Shown here: piece by piece, positions 8,821 through 17,887 of the stretch
How positions within the stretch are numbered: the first letter of the stretch is position 1
How the letters are laid out: each line of letters opens with the position of its first letter
NCBI GenBank assembly: GCA_902491515.1
Contig: CABUIC010000010.1
Span: 1 to 64,000, forward strand
DNA: 64,000 nt
Source: an uncultured Porphyromonadaceae bacterium
Lineage (GTDB): Bacteria > Bacteroidota > Bacteroidia > Bacteroidales > Muribaculaceae
Direction of reading: 5' to 3'
The notes under the pieces: model-generated
Told to the model about the DNA's origin: nothing
The model's input: the letters and a program-made list of their open reading frames with translations, nothing else
Database searches by the model: none
Made by a program: the position numbers and the translations under genes

Positions 8821-8852
8821 CAAAATTACAATAAAATCAGCGCCCGAACAAA
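8821..8852 (-). promoter_or_regulatory. Promoter of the ECF sigma gene, embedded in a terminator
   Basis: On the minus strand TTTG (8852-8849), 20 bases, TAATTTTG (8828-8821) is a full consensus match, with transcription starting near 8814. The -33 element lies in the loop of the upstream operon's terminator and the -7 element lies in its T-rich tail. Confidence 0.65.
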
Positions 8853-8868
8853 AACCGGACGCTGATTT
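8834..8868 (-). terminator. Intrinsic terminator of the efflux/PII operon
   Basis: AAATCAGCG (8834-8842) and CGCTGATTT (8860-8868) form a 9-bp stem, extended inside by C-G pairs, and on the minus strand it is followed by TTATTGTAATTTTG. It lies 36 bases after the PII-like gene. Confidence 0.75.
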
Positions 8869-8903
8869 AACCTTGTTTAACTTGTGAAATACAATAAATC
8901 GGG

Positions 8904-9197
8904 CTACACTCCCTCATCGACGCTCCAGACGAAGGCGCGGAGGCCGAGCTTGGGGCGCTCGGCGTCGAGGGCGCGGAGTTTTTCGAGAATCAGAGGGACG
9001 CGGTGGTCATCGACCATGGTGATGATTGCAGAGGCCTGGGACGGCCAGGCGTGTGAGCCGTAATGGGGCTCGCCGTCGTGTGAGCCACGGCCCTGGACGC
9101 TCTGCCAGGCCGTGAATCCCCGGCAGTTGTTGCGCTCGAGGAGCTCTATGATACGGTCGTAGTGGGCCTGATCGAATGCTATGAATATTGATTTCAT
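8904..9197 (-). CDS. PII-like protein linked to RND efflux
   Basis: Small 97-residue protein resembling the nitrogen-regulatory PII fold, in the subgroup found beside RND efflux genes (PII-NG in the literature). The first strand and helix read MKSIFIAFDQAHYDRIIELLERNN; a long, His/Gly-rich segment (GRGSHDGEPHYGSHAWP) stands where the PII T-loop would be. The final strand has LRAFVWSVDEG. Its start overlaps the RND gene stop by 4 bases, and it is last in the operon before a terminator. Classical PII binds ATP and 2-oxoglutarate and controls membrane transporters; a role in sensing and gating this pump is an inference. Confidence 0.75.
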   Translation of the reverse strand: MKSIFIAFDQAHYDRIIELLERNNCRGFTAWQSVQGRGSHDGEPHYGSHAWPSQASAIITMVDDHRVPLILEKLRALDAERPKLGLRAFVWSVDEGV

Positions 9198-12100
9198 CTT
9201 GATTTGTTTGCTAAGAGTTTACGGGCGTGCAGACGCCGCTGGCGCTTAACGCCGCAGTGGGCGAAGACGCAATAGAGCATAGGCACGAAGAGGAGGGTGA
9301 GGATGGTCGAGAAGGTGAGGCCGCCGATTACGGCGGTACCCATCGGGCGCCACATTTCGGAGCCCTGTCCGGAGCCTACGGCCATCGGCACCATGCCGAG
9401 GATGGTGGTGAGTGTGGTCATCACCACGGGGCGCAGACGCGAGCGGCCGCCGTCGATGACGGCGCGCCTGATGCCCATGCCGCGTTCGCGGTTGAGCGAG
9501 ATGTAGTCGATGAGCACGATGCCGTTCTTCACGACGATGCCTATGAGCATAATGGCGCCGATCATGCTCATCACATTCAGTGTGTGGCCCGTAATCCAGA
9601 GGATTATGAACACGCCCGAGAATGCGAACAGCAGGGAGGTCATGATGATGGCGGGGTAGGTGTAGCTCTCGAACTGCGCGGCCATGACGATGTACACGAG
9701 TATGATTATGAGTACGGCGAGGGTCAGGAGGTCGCTGAAGGAGTCCTGCTGGTCTTCATATGAGCCTGCGAGCTGTAAGGACACGCCCTGAGGGATTTCG
9801 AGTTTCTCCATTTCTATGGCCGCAGCCTTGACAATCTGGCTCATAGGCACGTCCTGGACGACGGCGGAAACCGTGACGATTCGCTCGCGGTCCTTGCGTT
9901 CGATGGTCGGGGGAGTGAAACGCTCGACCACGCGGCCGACGTCGCGGATTCGGACGCCCTCGCCGCGGGCGTTGTAGATGAGTATATTCTCGATGTCCTC
10001 GATGGATGTGCGGTGCTCGGGAGCGTACATCACCTTGATGTCGTACTCCTCGCCGTCCTCGCGGAACTGCGATGCCAGCTGGCCGTTGATGCGGTTGCGG
10101 AGAGCGTTGGCGGCTGTCGAAAGGTTCAGGCCGTACATTGCGAGCTTCTCGCGGTCGAAGTCCACCTGATACTCGGGCTGGTAGTCCGCGCGGGAGATGA
10201 TTATGTCGGCGGTGCCCGGGATAGCCTCGAGCATGCGCTTCATGAGCCGGGCGGTCGAGTCGGTCTCGGCGAAGTCGTAGCCGTAGATTTCATAGTCGAG
10301 GGTTGCCTGTCCGCCCATGCTTCCGCCCATGCCTCCGACGCTCACCTGAGCCTTCTTGAACTCGGGATAGCGCTCGCGGAGATCGCGGCGCATGAGTTCG
10401 GCGATTTCTGTGATGCGGCGCTCGCGGTCGCCGGGGTCGGTGAGCGAGACGTTCATGGATATGATGTGGGGGCCGTTGTCCTGAAGGGAGGCGAAGGTGT
10501 TGTCGCTGGAGGCGGTGCCGGTGGTGTAGTTGAGAACCCTGATTTCCGGGTACTTCTCGAGCCATTCGTCGGAGAGGCGTTTCACGGCTTCCTTGGCGGT
10601 CTCCACGCGGGTCCCAATTGGAAGCTCAAGCGACACGCGCAGACGGCCGTCGTCGGCCGTGGGGAAGAATTCGGTGCCTACGCTCTTCATCAGCACGAGG
10701 GAGCCGGCGAAGATGCCGATGCAGACGATGAATGTGAGGGCCTTGTGGCTCACTACGAAGCCGAGGAGTCGCGCATATCCGTTGTCGAAGGCGTCGAGGC
10801 CGCGGTTGACGGGCGTGAAGAAGAGGTTGTAGAATTTCGAGTGGGAAGTCTGCCGGCGGAGGAGCACGCTGCAGAGCATGGGTGTGAGCGAGAGGGCGCA
10901 GACCGTAGAGATAATCATCATTATGGTCACCATCCAGCCGAGCTGGCGGAAGAGGACGCCGGTCATGCCCGTGACGAGTGTCAGCGGGAAGAACACTGCT
11001 ATGAGCGTGAGGGTAGAGGCTATTACGGAGACGGCTACCTCGTTTGTGCCGTGCACGGCCGCCTGCTTCGGGTCGGAGCCTCTCTCGATGTGGGTGGTGA
11101 CGTTCTCGAGGACCACGATGGCGTCGTCCACTACCATGCCGATTGAGATTGACAGCGCCGAGAGCGAGACGATGTTTAGCGTGTTGCCCGTGGCGGCAAG
11201 GTAGATGAAGGAGGCGATCAGCGAGATCGGGATGGTGATGGTGATGATGAGCGTGGCTCGCCAGCGGCCGAGGAAGAAGAACACCACGATGACGACGAAG
11301 AGCAGGGCGTATAGCACTGTCTCGACGAGGGAGGCGATGGTGTTGCGGATATTATCGGAGGTGTCGACGATGATGCCGAGCTTCACGTCGGATGGCAGGC
11401 GCTTCTGCAGAGAGGGGAGCATCTTGAGCACCTTGTCGGAAATCTCCACTGAGTTCGCGCCGCTCTGCTTCTGGATGACGATCATCGCGCCGCGGCGACC
11501 GTCGTTGAAGGTCTCCTGAGTGCGCTCCTCGAGGGAGTCGTCGATGCGTGCCACGTCGCGGAGGTAGATGTTGCGTCCTTCCACGGAGCCCACGACGATG
11601 TCGGACATCTCCTCGGAGTTCTTGAATTCGCCCTGCACGCGGAGGGAATAGGTGTCGGAACCAATGTCGAAGGAGCCGCCGGGGATGTTCCGGTTCTCGG
11701 CGCCGATGAGGCTGCCGATTTGCTCGACGCTGAGATTGTATGCTTCGAGGCGCGCGGGGTCGACGTAGACGTGGATTTCACGCTTGGGGGCGCCGGAGAT
11801 GCTCACGGAGCCCACGCCCGATATGCGGGCCAGGGGGTTCGCCACGGCATCGTCGAGAATCTTGTAGAGACCCGGCATGCTCTCGTCGGCCTGCACGGAG
11901 AGCAGGATGATGGGTATCATGTCGGTGGAGAACTTGAAGATGATGGGCGTCTCGGCGTCGTCGGGGAGCATGGACGAGACCATGTCGAGCTTGTCGCGCA
12001 CGTCGTTGGTAAGGACGTCGATGTCCTTGCCGTATTCGAACTCGAGGGTGATGACCGAGATGTTCTCGCGGCTCTTGGAGGTGATGTGCTTGAGGTCGCT

Positions 12101-12322
12101 GACGGCGTTGAGCACGTTCTCGAGCGGGCGCGTCACATTCTGCTCGATGTCGGCGGCGCTCGCGCCCTGATATGTGGTCATCACCATCAGGGTGTTCGTC
12201 TCGATATCGGGATAGAGGTCAATCGGAAGGGTTTTGAGGGAAAAGAGGCCCAGAATGACCACGGTCACGAAACACAGCGTGGTCATGATCGGGCGCTTCA
12301 CCGCACTGCCGTACAGACTCAT
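9194..12322 (-). CDS. RND efflux pump inner-membrane transporter (AcrB/HAE1-like)
   Basis: Proton-driven pump protein that exports drugs or other small hydrophobic compounds through a periplasm-spanning complex with the adaptor and TolC-like genes upstream. It is 1042 residues, the normal length, starting MSLYGSAVKRPIMTTLCFVT at the first membrane helix. Proton-relay residues are present: the Asp pair in GMVVDDAIVVLENV (helix 4) and Lys in IGIVVKNGIVLIDYIS (helix 10). Two large periplasmic loops follow helices 1 and 7. The substrate type (drug rather than metal) is inferred from the HAE1-like sequence. The adaptor gene ends 47 bases upstream. Confidence 0.95.
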   Translation of the reverse strand: MSLYGSAVKRPIMTTLCFVTVVILGLFSLKTLPIDLYPDIETNTLMVMTTYQGASAADIEQNVTRPLENVLNAVSDLKHITSKSRENISVITLEFEYGKDIDVLTNDVRDKLDMVSSMLPDDAETPIIFKFSTDMIPIILLSVQADESMPGLYKILDDAVANPLARISGVGSVSISGAPKREIHVYVDPARLEAYNLSVEQIGSLIGAENRNIPGGSFDIGSDTYSLRVQGEFKNSEEMSDIVVGSVEGRNIYLRDVARIDDSLEERTQETFNDGRRGAMIVIQKQSGANSVEISDKVLKMLPSLQKRLPSDVKLGIIVDTSDNIRNTIASLVETVLYALLFVVIVVFFFLGRWRATLIITITIPISLIASFIYLAATGNTLNIVSLSALSISIGMVVDDAIVVLENVTTHIERGSDPKQAAVHGTNEVAVSVIASTLTLIAVFFPLTLVTGMTGVLFRQLGWMVTIMMIISTVCALSLTPMLCSVLLRRQTSHSKFYNLFFTPVNRGLDAFDNGYARLLGFVVSHKALTFIVCIGIFAGSLVLMKSVGTEFFPTADDGRLRVSLELPIGTRVETAKEAVKRLSDEWLEKYPEIRVLNYTTGTASSDNTFASLQDNGPHIISMNVSLTDPGDRERRITEIAELMRRDLRERYPEFKKAQVSVGGMGGSMGGQATLDYEIYGYDFAETDSTARLMKRMLEAIPGTADIIISRADYQPEYQVDFDREKLAMYGLNLSTAANALRNRINGQLASQFREDGEEYDIKVMYAPEHRTSIEDIENILIYNARGEGVRIRDVGRVVERFTPPTIERKDRERIVTVSAVVQDVPMSQIVKAAAIEMEKLEIPQGVSLQLAGSYEDQQDSFSDLLTLAVLIIILVYIVMAAQFESYTYPAIIMTSLLFAFSGVFIILWITGHTLNVMSMIGAIMLIGIVVKNGIVLIDYISLNRERGMGIRRAVIDGGRSRLRPVVMTTLTTILGMVPMAVGSGQGSEMWRPMGTAVIGGLTFSTILTLLFVPMLYCVFAHCGVKRQRRLHARKLLANKSR

Positions 12323-12369
12323 ATGGCTTTACTTATATATAAAAGGAGTGTTAAATCGGGAGGAGAAAT

Positions 12370-13395
12370 TTATTTAATTACTTCGACTTCAACGCCGTCG
12401 GCGAGGCGGCTCTGGCCGGAGACGACCACCGTGTCGCCGTCGTTGACGCCGCTGAGGAGCTCGTAGGACGTGTCGAGACGTCGTCCGAGCTCGACGCGCT
12501 CGTAGCTCACGCGCTTGCCATGGAGGACGTACACGTACTTGTTGCCCGATCCGGTCTGTTTGACTACCGCGCGGTCGGGAACCACGACGCGGTTGTTCTT
12601 GCCGAGGTTGAACTCCACGCGGCCGAACATGCCGGGGAGTATGCGCTCTTTGGGGTTGTCGATGCTGACTTCCACCTGGAATGTGCGTGTGGCGGGGTCG
12701 ACGGTGGGATAGACGCGGGCAATTGTGCCGGTGAACTCTTCGTCGGGGTAGGCGTCGAAGCTCACTTTCACCTGCATTACCCTGCGTACCAGCGAGAGGT
12801 CTGTCTCGCTGACGTTTATCATCACCTTGACGCGCGGGGAAAGCTGGCCGACGGTCAGAACCGGGAGCGAGCCGGTCATGTCGCCCGGGTCGTAGTTGCG
12901 GGCTGTCACCACCCCGTTTATCGGAGAGACGAGGACAGTGTTCTCCATTACGTTGGCGTACTGGGTCCGAGCAGCGTCGAGCTGAGCCTTCAGCTGGTCG
13001 ACGGCCTGCTGGGTCCCTGCGCCGATGTTTAGGAGTTCTACGGCACGCTTGTACTCGCGTTCAATCTCGTCGAGGTTGATTTTGAGCTGGTCGGCCGTGG
13101 CGGAGTCGAGCGTCACGAGTCTCTGGCCTCGGCGCACTCTGTCGCCCACTTCTACAGCGATGGTCTTTATGCGGTTTGGGCTCGCGGGGGCTATGTTGTT
13201 GAGATTGTCGGCCTCGATGGTGGCCGTATAGCTCTTGAGCTGGTCGACGTCGGTCGCGTGGACCACGTCTGTGCGCACGATGGGAAGTTCTTCGGCAGCG
13301 GCGGCTGCTGTTTTTTCGCTGTCGTCGTTTCCGGAGCAGGAGGCTGCGGCGCCGGCGGCGAGAAGGAGAATGATGGCGGTGAGTGGGCGTGTCAT
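12370..13395 (-). CDS. RND efflux periplasmic adaptor, lipoprotein
   Basis: Membrane-fusion protein linking the inner-membrane pump to the outer-membrane channel. The N terminus is a lipoprotein signal (ILLLAAGAAASC), so it is probably anchored by a lipid. A half lipoyl motif (VEVGDRVRRGQRLVTLDS), an alpha-helical hairpin (about residues 100-150), the second lipoyl half (VLVSPINGVVTARNYDPGDMT) and beta-barrel and membrane-proximal domains follow in order. It is 341 residues. One base separates it from the TolC-family gene upstream, so they share a transcript. Confidence 0.93.
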   Translation of the reverse strand: MTRPLTAIILLLAAGAAASCSGNDDSEKTAAAAAEELPIVRTDVVHATDVDQLKSYTATIEADNLNNIAPASPNRIKTIAVEVGDRVRRGQRLVTLDSATADQLKINLDEIEREYKRAVELLNIGAGTQQAVDQLKAQLDAARTQYANVMENTVLVSPINGVVTARNYDPGDMTGSLPVLTVGQLSPRVKVMINVSETDLSLVRRVMQVKVSFDAYPDEEFTGTIARVYPTVDPATRTFQVEVSIDNPKERILPGMFGRVEFNLGKNNRVVVPDRAVVKQTGSGNKYVYVLHGKRVSYERVELGRRLDTSYELLSGVNDGDTVVVSGQSRLADGVEVEVIK

Positions 13396-13396
13396 T

Positions 13397-14818
13397 TTAT
13401 CTGTTCTTTGCGTATTGTTCGACGGAGACGTTGCCGAGGAGCTGTTCGAAATCGCTGTCGGCCACGAGATAGTTGTAGATTGCCTGATAGTAGGCGAGGC
13501 GGGCGCGGGTGAGCGCGAGCTCTGAGTCGCGAAGGTCGAGGTAGGAGGCTGCTCCGAGATTGAAGCTCTTGCTCATAATGTCGTGGGCGCGCTCGGCCTG
13601 GAGGACGCTTTCGTGGCAGGAACCAATCTGCTTGACGTTGATTCTGATGTTGTCCACGGCAAGGTCAACCTGCATGTTGACGGTTCTTTCGAGATTCTCG
13701 CGCTGGAGCTCGAGCTCGGTGAGCTGCACCTGTGCCTGCTTGACGCGCGAGTAGCGCTGTCCCCCCGAAAAGATGGGCACGCTAAGCTGGAGCCCGATCA
13801 TGGAATAGGGGTTCCAGCGCAGATCCTTGAAGGGCGTTCCGTTGTTCATGGAGGTCCAGTTGTAGTTGGCTGTAAGGGCCAGGGTGGGGGCGTATGCCAG
13901 TTTCTGCGAGGCGAGTGCCTTGCGCTGGAGGTCGAGCTGGATTGAGTTCAGACGCAGGGTCGTGTTGCCGCTGAGGTCGGGGTCGGCTCCGAGGAGGGGC
14001 TCGCTCATGGTGCCTTCATAGTCGGAGAGGGCACCTGCGGTGCGGAAAACGAATGAGGCGTCGACGCCCATGAGAATCTGGAGCTGCAGGCGCGCCTGCT
14101 TGATGGCTATGTCGGCCTGAAGGAGCTCGGGCTCGATGTTTTTCATCGCCACGGAGGTGCGGAGCACGTCGTAGTCCGAGGCGGCGCCGGCGGCGTATTG
14201 CTTGGTATAGGTCTCGTGGGTGAGGGCGGCCATGTCGTAGCTTTCCTGAATCACCGTGCGTGACACTTCCGCCAGCATGAAGGCGTAGTAAGCGCCTTTT
14301 ACTTGTCTGATGAGTTCGAGTTTCGAGCTGCGCGACTGTTCGAGAGCCTGGGCAATCTGCACGTCGGAGATGCTCAGCGCCTTCCATAGCTGCGGGGCTA
14401 TGAGCGGCAGTGTGGCGGAGAAGCCCGCGGAGTAGGAGTTGTCGAGGCCCACTTTCATTCCTGTGTCTTTACCGCCGGAGGCGCGGCTTGCGGGAGTCTC
14501 GGTCTCGTCGGAGCCTCCTCCGCCCATTCCGCCGAAGGCGCCGAGGTCCATGTACATCGTCTGTTTCGCCAGGGTGCGGCTGTAGCTGCCGGAGAAGTCA
14601 ATCGACGGCAGGAGCTGGCCGATTACTTCCTTCTTGGAGTAATCCATGCGGGTCACTTCCATGTCGGCTATGCGGACCGTCGGATTGTCGCTGAGGGCAA
14701 TCGCGAGGCATTCGTCGAGCGTCAGGGCAGGCTCCGTGTTTTCGGATGCCTGAAGGACTTGCGGGAGGCATAACGCCGCAGCCGCAAGCATGAATATCTT
14801 GATACGATTGGAATACAT
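13397..14818 (-). CDS. TolC-family outer-membrane efflux channel
   Basis: Outer-membrane exit duct of the tripartite efflux system. I start at 14818 (MYSNRIKIFMLAAAALCLPQVLQA), which gives a good signal peptide; the longer frame from 14845 adds residues unlike a signal. Two OEP repeats are recognisable, the first opening with LTLDECLAIALSDNPTVR and the second around GDPDLSGNTTLRLNSIQLDLQRKAL and SVPIFSGGQRYSRVKQAQ. A Gly/Ser-rich insertion lies near residues 95-125. First gene of the efflux operon. A -7-like box lies just upstream. Confidence 0.92.
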   Translation of the reverse strand: MYSNRIKIFMLAAAALCLPQVLQASENTEPALTLDECLAIALSDNPTVRIADMEVTRMDYSKKEVIGQLLPSIDFSGSYSRTLAKQTMYMDLGAFGGMGGGGSDETETPASRASGGKDTGMKVGLDNSYSAGFSATLPLIAPQLWKALSISDVQIAQALEQSRSSKLELIRQVKGAYYAFMLAEVSRTVIQESYDMAALTHETYTKQYAAGAASDYDVLRTSVAMKNIEPELLQADIAIKQARLQLQILMGVDASFVFRTAGALSDYEGTMSEPLLGADPDLSGNTTLRLNSIQLDLQRKALASQKLAYAPTLALTANYNWTSMNNGTPFKDLRWNPYSMIGLQLSVPIFSGGQRYSRVKQAQVQLTELELQRENLERTVNMQVDLAVDNIRINVKQIGSCHESVLQAERAHDIMSKSFNLGAASYLDLRDSELALTRARLAYYQAIYNYLVADSDFEQLLGNVSVEQYAKNR

Positions 14819-14842
14819 AAGTAAATGCGATAATTCAAGTTG

Positions 14843-14850
14843 CAAAAATA
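14843..14850 (-). promoter_or_regulatory. Candidate -7 element for the efflux operon
   Basis: Minus-strand TATTTTTG matches TAnnTTTG and would start transcription near 14836, 18 bases before the TolC-family start codon. No -33 TTG at the right spacing. Confidence 0.4.
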
Positions 14851-14987
14851 GCTGATAATCTCCGAATTAGTAGGTAATAAACGTTAAAAAGGAAAAATGT
14901 GCCAATTTTGTTCCAAATCAAGCGAATATTCCTGCCCGAAACCTGAGTTATCCTTCACTTCTCTATGGTAAAGCAAAGAAAAAATCG

Positions 14988-14995
14988 TATTTTTG
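14988..14995 (+). promoter_or_regulatory. Candidate -7 element for the acyltransferase gene
   Basis: TATTTTTG matches TAnnTTTG; transcription would start near 15002. This excludes the Met at 14993 as start codon and favours 15029. Confidence 0.45.
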
Positions 14996-15028
14996 CAGGA
15001 AACAACAATCCATAGCCTCCGATCGCCG

Positions 15029-16060
15029 ATGCTGAACGATAATATTTCGTTGCTGATCAGAAGAATCCGCTTCCCTCTTATGTTGGGCGTGCTTCTTATT
15101 CATTCTTCCAATATAGCCCTTGTCCCCGGGGGCACTCCGGGTGTTGACGCCGCTCTGAGCCTTGAGAAATTCATGAACTCCGTGATGCTCGACCCGATTG
15201 TTCCCCTGTTTTTCTTCATCTCCGGACTTCTCAACCTGAAAGAGTCGAATTTCATGCGTAAGGGCTATGCCGCATTCCTGAAAAAGCGCTTCGCGACTCT
15301 TCTTGTTCCCTTTGTGCTGTGGAATATTCTGGCTTTCGCCATCCGCAACGTTATAAAGATTATCCCCTTCACGCGGCAGTTCTGCGACTCTCAGGCACTC
15401 GACGCCCCCTCTTTCTGGTCGCTTTTCGTAGCTCCGGAACTCGTGCCCATGTGGTTTATCCGCAACCTGCTCCTTTTGTTGGCCTTCGCACCGCTGATAT
15501 GGTATATTCTTCGGAAACTCCGATGGTTCGGCCTCGTGCTTCTCTTCTTTGTCGATATTTCTTCGGCTTACCTCGCCGGAATCTTCTATTTTGGCTTGGG
15601 GCAACTGCTTCGCGACGGGCTGAACCGTACTGCGCCGGAGCGGCTGACTATGGTTCTGAGAATAATTTCAGGCTCATGGCTGACGGTCGTGGCGCTCTGT
15701 CTGGTCTTTACGCTGTTCTTCCCGGAAATCCGTCCGGGAGTGCCTGCTTTCCCCCGGGAAGTTTTGCTTGCATGTCTGACCGTCGGCGGCCTTGCCTTCT
15801 ATGCCTTGTGGTTCGGCAGGATTGAAGTTCCCGGGGCTCTGGCGTCGTCGGCGTTTTTCATCTATGCTTTCCACGGCATCATCAGCCCCTATGTCAACAA
15901 AATAGTGACAAAGGCCGTCGACCCTCAGGCTTTCCTGACCGTAATGCTTTCATACGCGCTCGATTTCGTTTTGGTCGCCATAGTGTCTGTTGCTCTTTAC
16001 TTCCTTATGAAAAAGGTGTTTCCTCGGACTTTGGGCCTCCTTACCGGGAGCAGGGCGTGA
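15029..16060 (+). CDS. Acyltransferase family 3 integral membrane protein
   Basis: Multi-pass membrane enzyme of the acyltransferase-3 family, which transfers acetyl or other acyl groups to surface polysaccharides, lipids or other cell-surface molecules. About ten hydrophobic segments are visible. Family features include RFPLMLGVLLIHSSN with the conserved His after the first helix, and PLFFFISGLLNLKESNFM with a basic loop KKRFATLLVPFVLWN. It is 343 residues, typical for the family. The start at 15029 fits the upstream -7 box. No neighbour identifies its substrate; the next gene is a regulator with its own promoter. Confidence 0.85.
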   Translation: MLNDNISLLIRRIRFPLMLGVLLIHSSNIALVPGGTPGVDAALSLEKFMNSVMLDPIVPLFFFISGLLNLKESNFMRKGYAAFLKKRFATLLVPFVLWNILAFAIRNVIKIIPFTRQFCDSQALDAPSFWSLFVAPELVPMWFIRNLLLLLAFAPLIWYILRKLRWFGLVLLFFVDISSAYLAGIFYFGLGQLLRDGLNRTAPERLTMVLRIISGSWLTVVALCLVFTLFFPEIRPGVPAFPREVLLACLTVGGLAFYALWFGRIEVPGALASSAFFIYAFHGIISPYVNKIVTKAVDPQAFLTVMLSYALDFVLVAIVSVALYFLMKKVFPRTLGLLTGSRA

Positions 16061-16067
16061 AAGGGCA

Positions 16068-16098
16068 TTGCATTTTCAGGTTTATTTGAGTACCTTTG
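16068..16098 (+). promoter_or_regulatory. Promoter of the DUF6377 regulator gene
   Basis: TTG at 16068-16070, 20 bases, TACCTTTG at 16091-16098. Transcription would begin near 16105, about 18 bases before the start codon. Confidence 0.6.
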
Positions 16099-16122
16099 TG
16101 GCACCTGATGAATTAATAAAAT

Positions 16123-17703
16123 ATGACCCGAGTCCTGACAGCGTTGTTGATATTGGCCATGACCGTACTTCCGGCACTCGGCCGCCGGGGGCAGACACTC
16201 CTCGACAGCCTCGATGCGATGCTCCCGGTCCGTCATCTGTATGAGCTTGACCGCCGTCAGGCAATAGACAGGGCGCGCGGGAGCTTTGAGCGCTCAAGCA
16301 CCGACGAGGACCGCTACCGCTCGCTCCGGGGGCTCTACGAGGCATACAGGTCCTACCGTATCGACTCGGCGCTGACCGTGGCGGAATGGCGTCTCAACAT
16401 CGCCAGACGCCTCGGCGACAAGTCCAAAATAGCCTCCGCCACAATCAACCTCGCGGAAGGATATGCGAAATACGGCGCTCCCGCGGCCGCCGTGGATATC
16501 CTCGACACCCTCGATGAGTCTGCCCTGGAGGATTACCACCGCAAGTACCGCAACAGCGTCTGCCGAAGCGCGTATTCGCTCCTTGCGGAAACCGCGGTGC
16601 TCGGTTCCGACCGCGTGGAGGCTCTGGAAAAACTGCGCCACTACCGCGACGAGGCGATGAAGGAGACTCGTCCGGGCTCGCGCGGAGAGTACACCCTGAA
16701 GGCCGAGCGGCTGATGGAAGCCGGGATGTACAGTGAAGCGGTCGGGGTAATGGAAGAGGCTGACAGACTTTTCTCATTCAGGGAGGACGCCGCCATGCAG
16801 TATACTCTCGGGAAGGTGTATCTTGCGGCCGGCAGACGCGATAAGGCGGTGGAGGCTCTGGCGCACTCGGCAATGCTCGACATTGCCTCCGGAACCAAGG
16901 AATATATGTCGCTGATTCTGCTGGCTTCGATACTTTTCGAGGACGGCGATGTGGAGCGGGCTTTCGACTATATAAACTGCGCCTTTGAGGACGCCGATTT
17001 TTCAAAGGCCAATATCCGCGCCGCGGAGATTATGAAGAACATGCCTGTGATTGACCGGGCATTCCATGCGGCACGGGAGGCTGCCGACGAGCGTACGCGC
17101 CGTCTTGCCGTGGGGCTGGGGCTGCTCGGAGCGCTCCTGCTTGCCACGCTCCTGTTGCTTGCGAGGGCTCTGCGCTCGAACCGGCGGATGCTGTCGACTA
17201 TCGGAAGAATCAATGAGAGCCTTGAGGTAAAGAACGCGGCCCTCGTCAGGGCTGACTCTCTAAAGCTCGCCCACATCAACACCCTCATGAAGGCTTATGC
17301 CGGGTATATAGAGAGAATCAGGGACTCCCGCAAGGGCATATACCGCCTGCTCAAGACCGGCAGCTACGCGAAGGCGATGGATGCCGTGAAGTCCCCGAAG
17401 GCAGAGGAGGCGGATGTCGCCGCTTTTCTGGAGTTCTTCGACGAGGCTTTCCTGTCGATGTTCCCGGACTTTGTGGACAAGACCAATGCTTTGCTCCGGG
17501 AGCCCATAGTGCTCCGTGAGCCTTCGCGGCTCACACCCGAGCTCAGAGTCGCTGCCCTGATGAGGCTCGGAATAAAGTCTACGGACGAGATTGCCTCTAT
17601 GCTCCATTATTCCGCGCAGACCGTCTACAATCTCCGTTCGTCGCTTCGCTCGATGTCCGACCTCCCCAAGGCGGAGTTCGAGGCCAGGATTGTCTCTCTC
17701 TGA
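16123..17703 (+). CDS. TPR and transmembrane regulator, DUF6377 family
   Basis: Probable membrane-spanning regulator typical of Bacteroidetes. A signal peptide (MTRVLTALLILAMTVLPALG) leads into about 300 residues of TPR-like helices predicted to lie in the periplasm, then one membrane segment (LAVGLGLLGALLLATLLLLA), a coiled coil, and a C-terminal cytoplasmic region. That region ends with a helix-turn-helix-like stretch (RLGIKSTDEIASMLHYSAQTVYNLRSSLRS) resembling LuxR-type recognition helices. It is 526 residues. Known family members often sit next to genes they control, and the secreted PHP protein lies directly downstream on the same strand, 184 bases away with its own -7 box. The signal it senses is unknown. 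Confidence 0.82.
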   Translation: MTRVLTALLILAMTVLPALGRRGQTLLDSLDAMLPVRHLYELDRRQAIDRARGSFERSSTDEDRYRSLRGLYEAYRSYRIDSALTVAEWRLNIARRLGDKSKIASATINLAEGYAKYGAPAAAVDILDTLDESALEDYHRKYRNSVCRSAYSLLAETAVLGSDRVEALEKLRHYRDEAMKETRPGSRGEYTLKAERLMEAGMYSEAVGVMEEADRLFSFREDAAMQYTLGKVYLAAGRRDKAVEALAHSAMLDIASGTKEYMSLILLASILFEDGDVERAFDYINCAFEDADFSKANIRAAEIMKNMPVIDRAFHAAREAADERTRRLAVGLGLLGALLLATLLLLARALRSNRRMLSTIGRINESLEVKNAALVRADSLKLAHINTLMKAYAGYIERIRDSRKGIYRLLKTGSYAKAMDAVKSPKAEEADVAAFLEFFDEAFLSMFPDFVDKTNALLREPIVLREPSRLTPELRVAALMRLGIKSTDEIASMLHYSAQTVYNLRSSLRSMSDLPKAEFEARIVSL

Positions 17704-17851
17704 GCTCTTCTGCGAACTATTCCGACGCTTCTGAATTTCTACTTTGCCGCCGGATGTTTTGTTTGGCCTTTTGCTGATAATAAATACGATGAATCTATAT
17801 CCGGTCTACTCCTCTACTCTAATCGGAGAAGGTAAGGGTGTCATGGCGCGC

Positions 17852-17859
17852 TAACTTTG
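17852..17859 (+). promoter_or_regulatory. Candidate -7 element for the PHP-domain protein gene
   Basis: TAACTTTG matches TAnnTTTG and lies 28 bases before the start codon. No TTG at the -33 position, which would fit a promoter that needs an activator. Confidence 0.45.
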
Positions 17860-17887
17860 CAGAGTCAAACCAAAAAAATCATTGACC

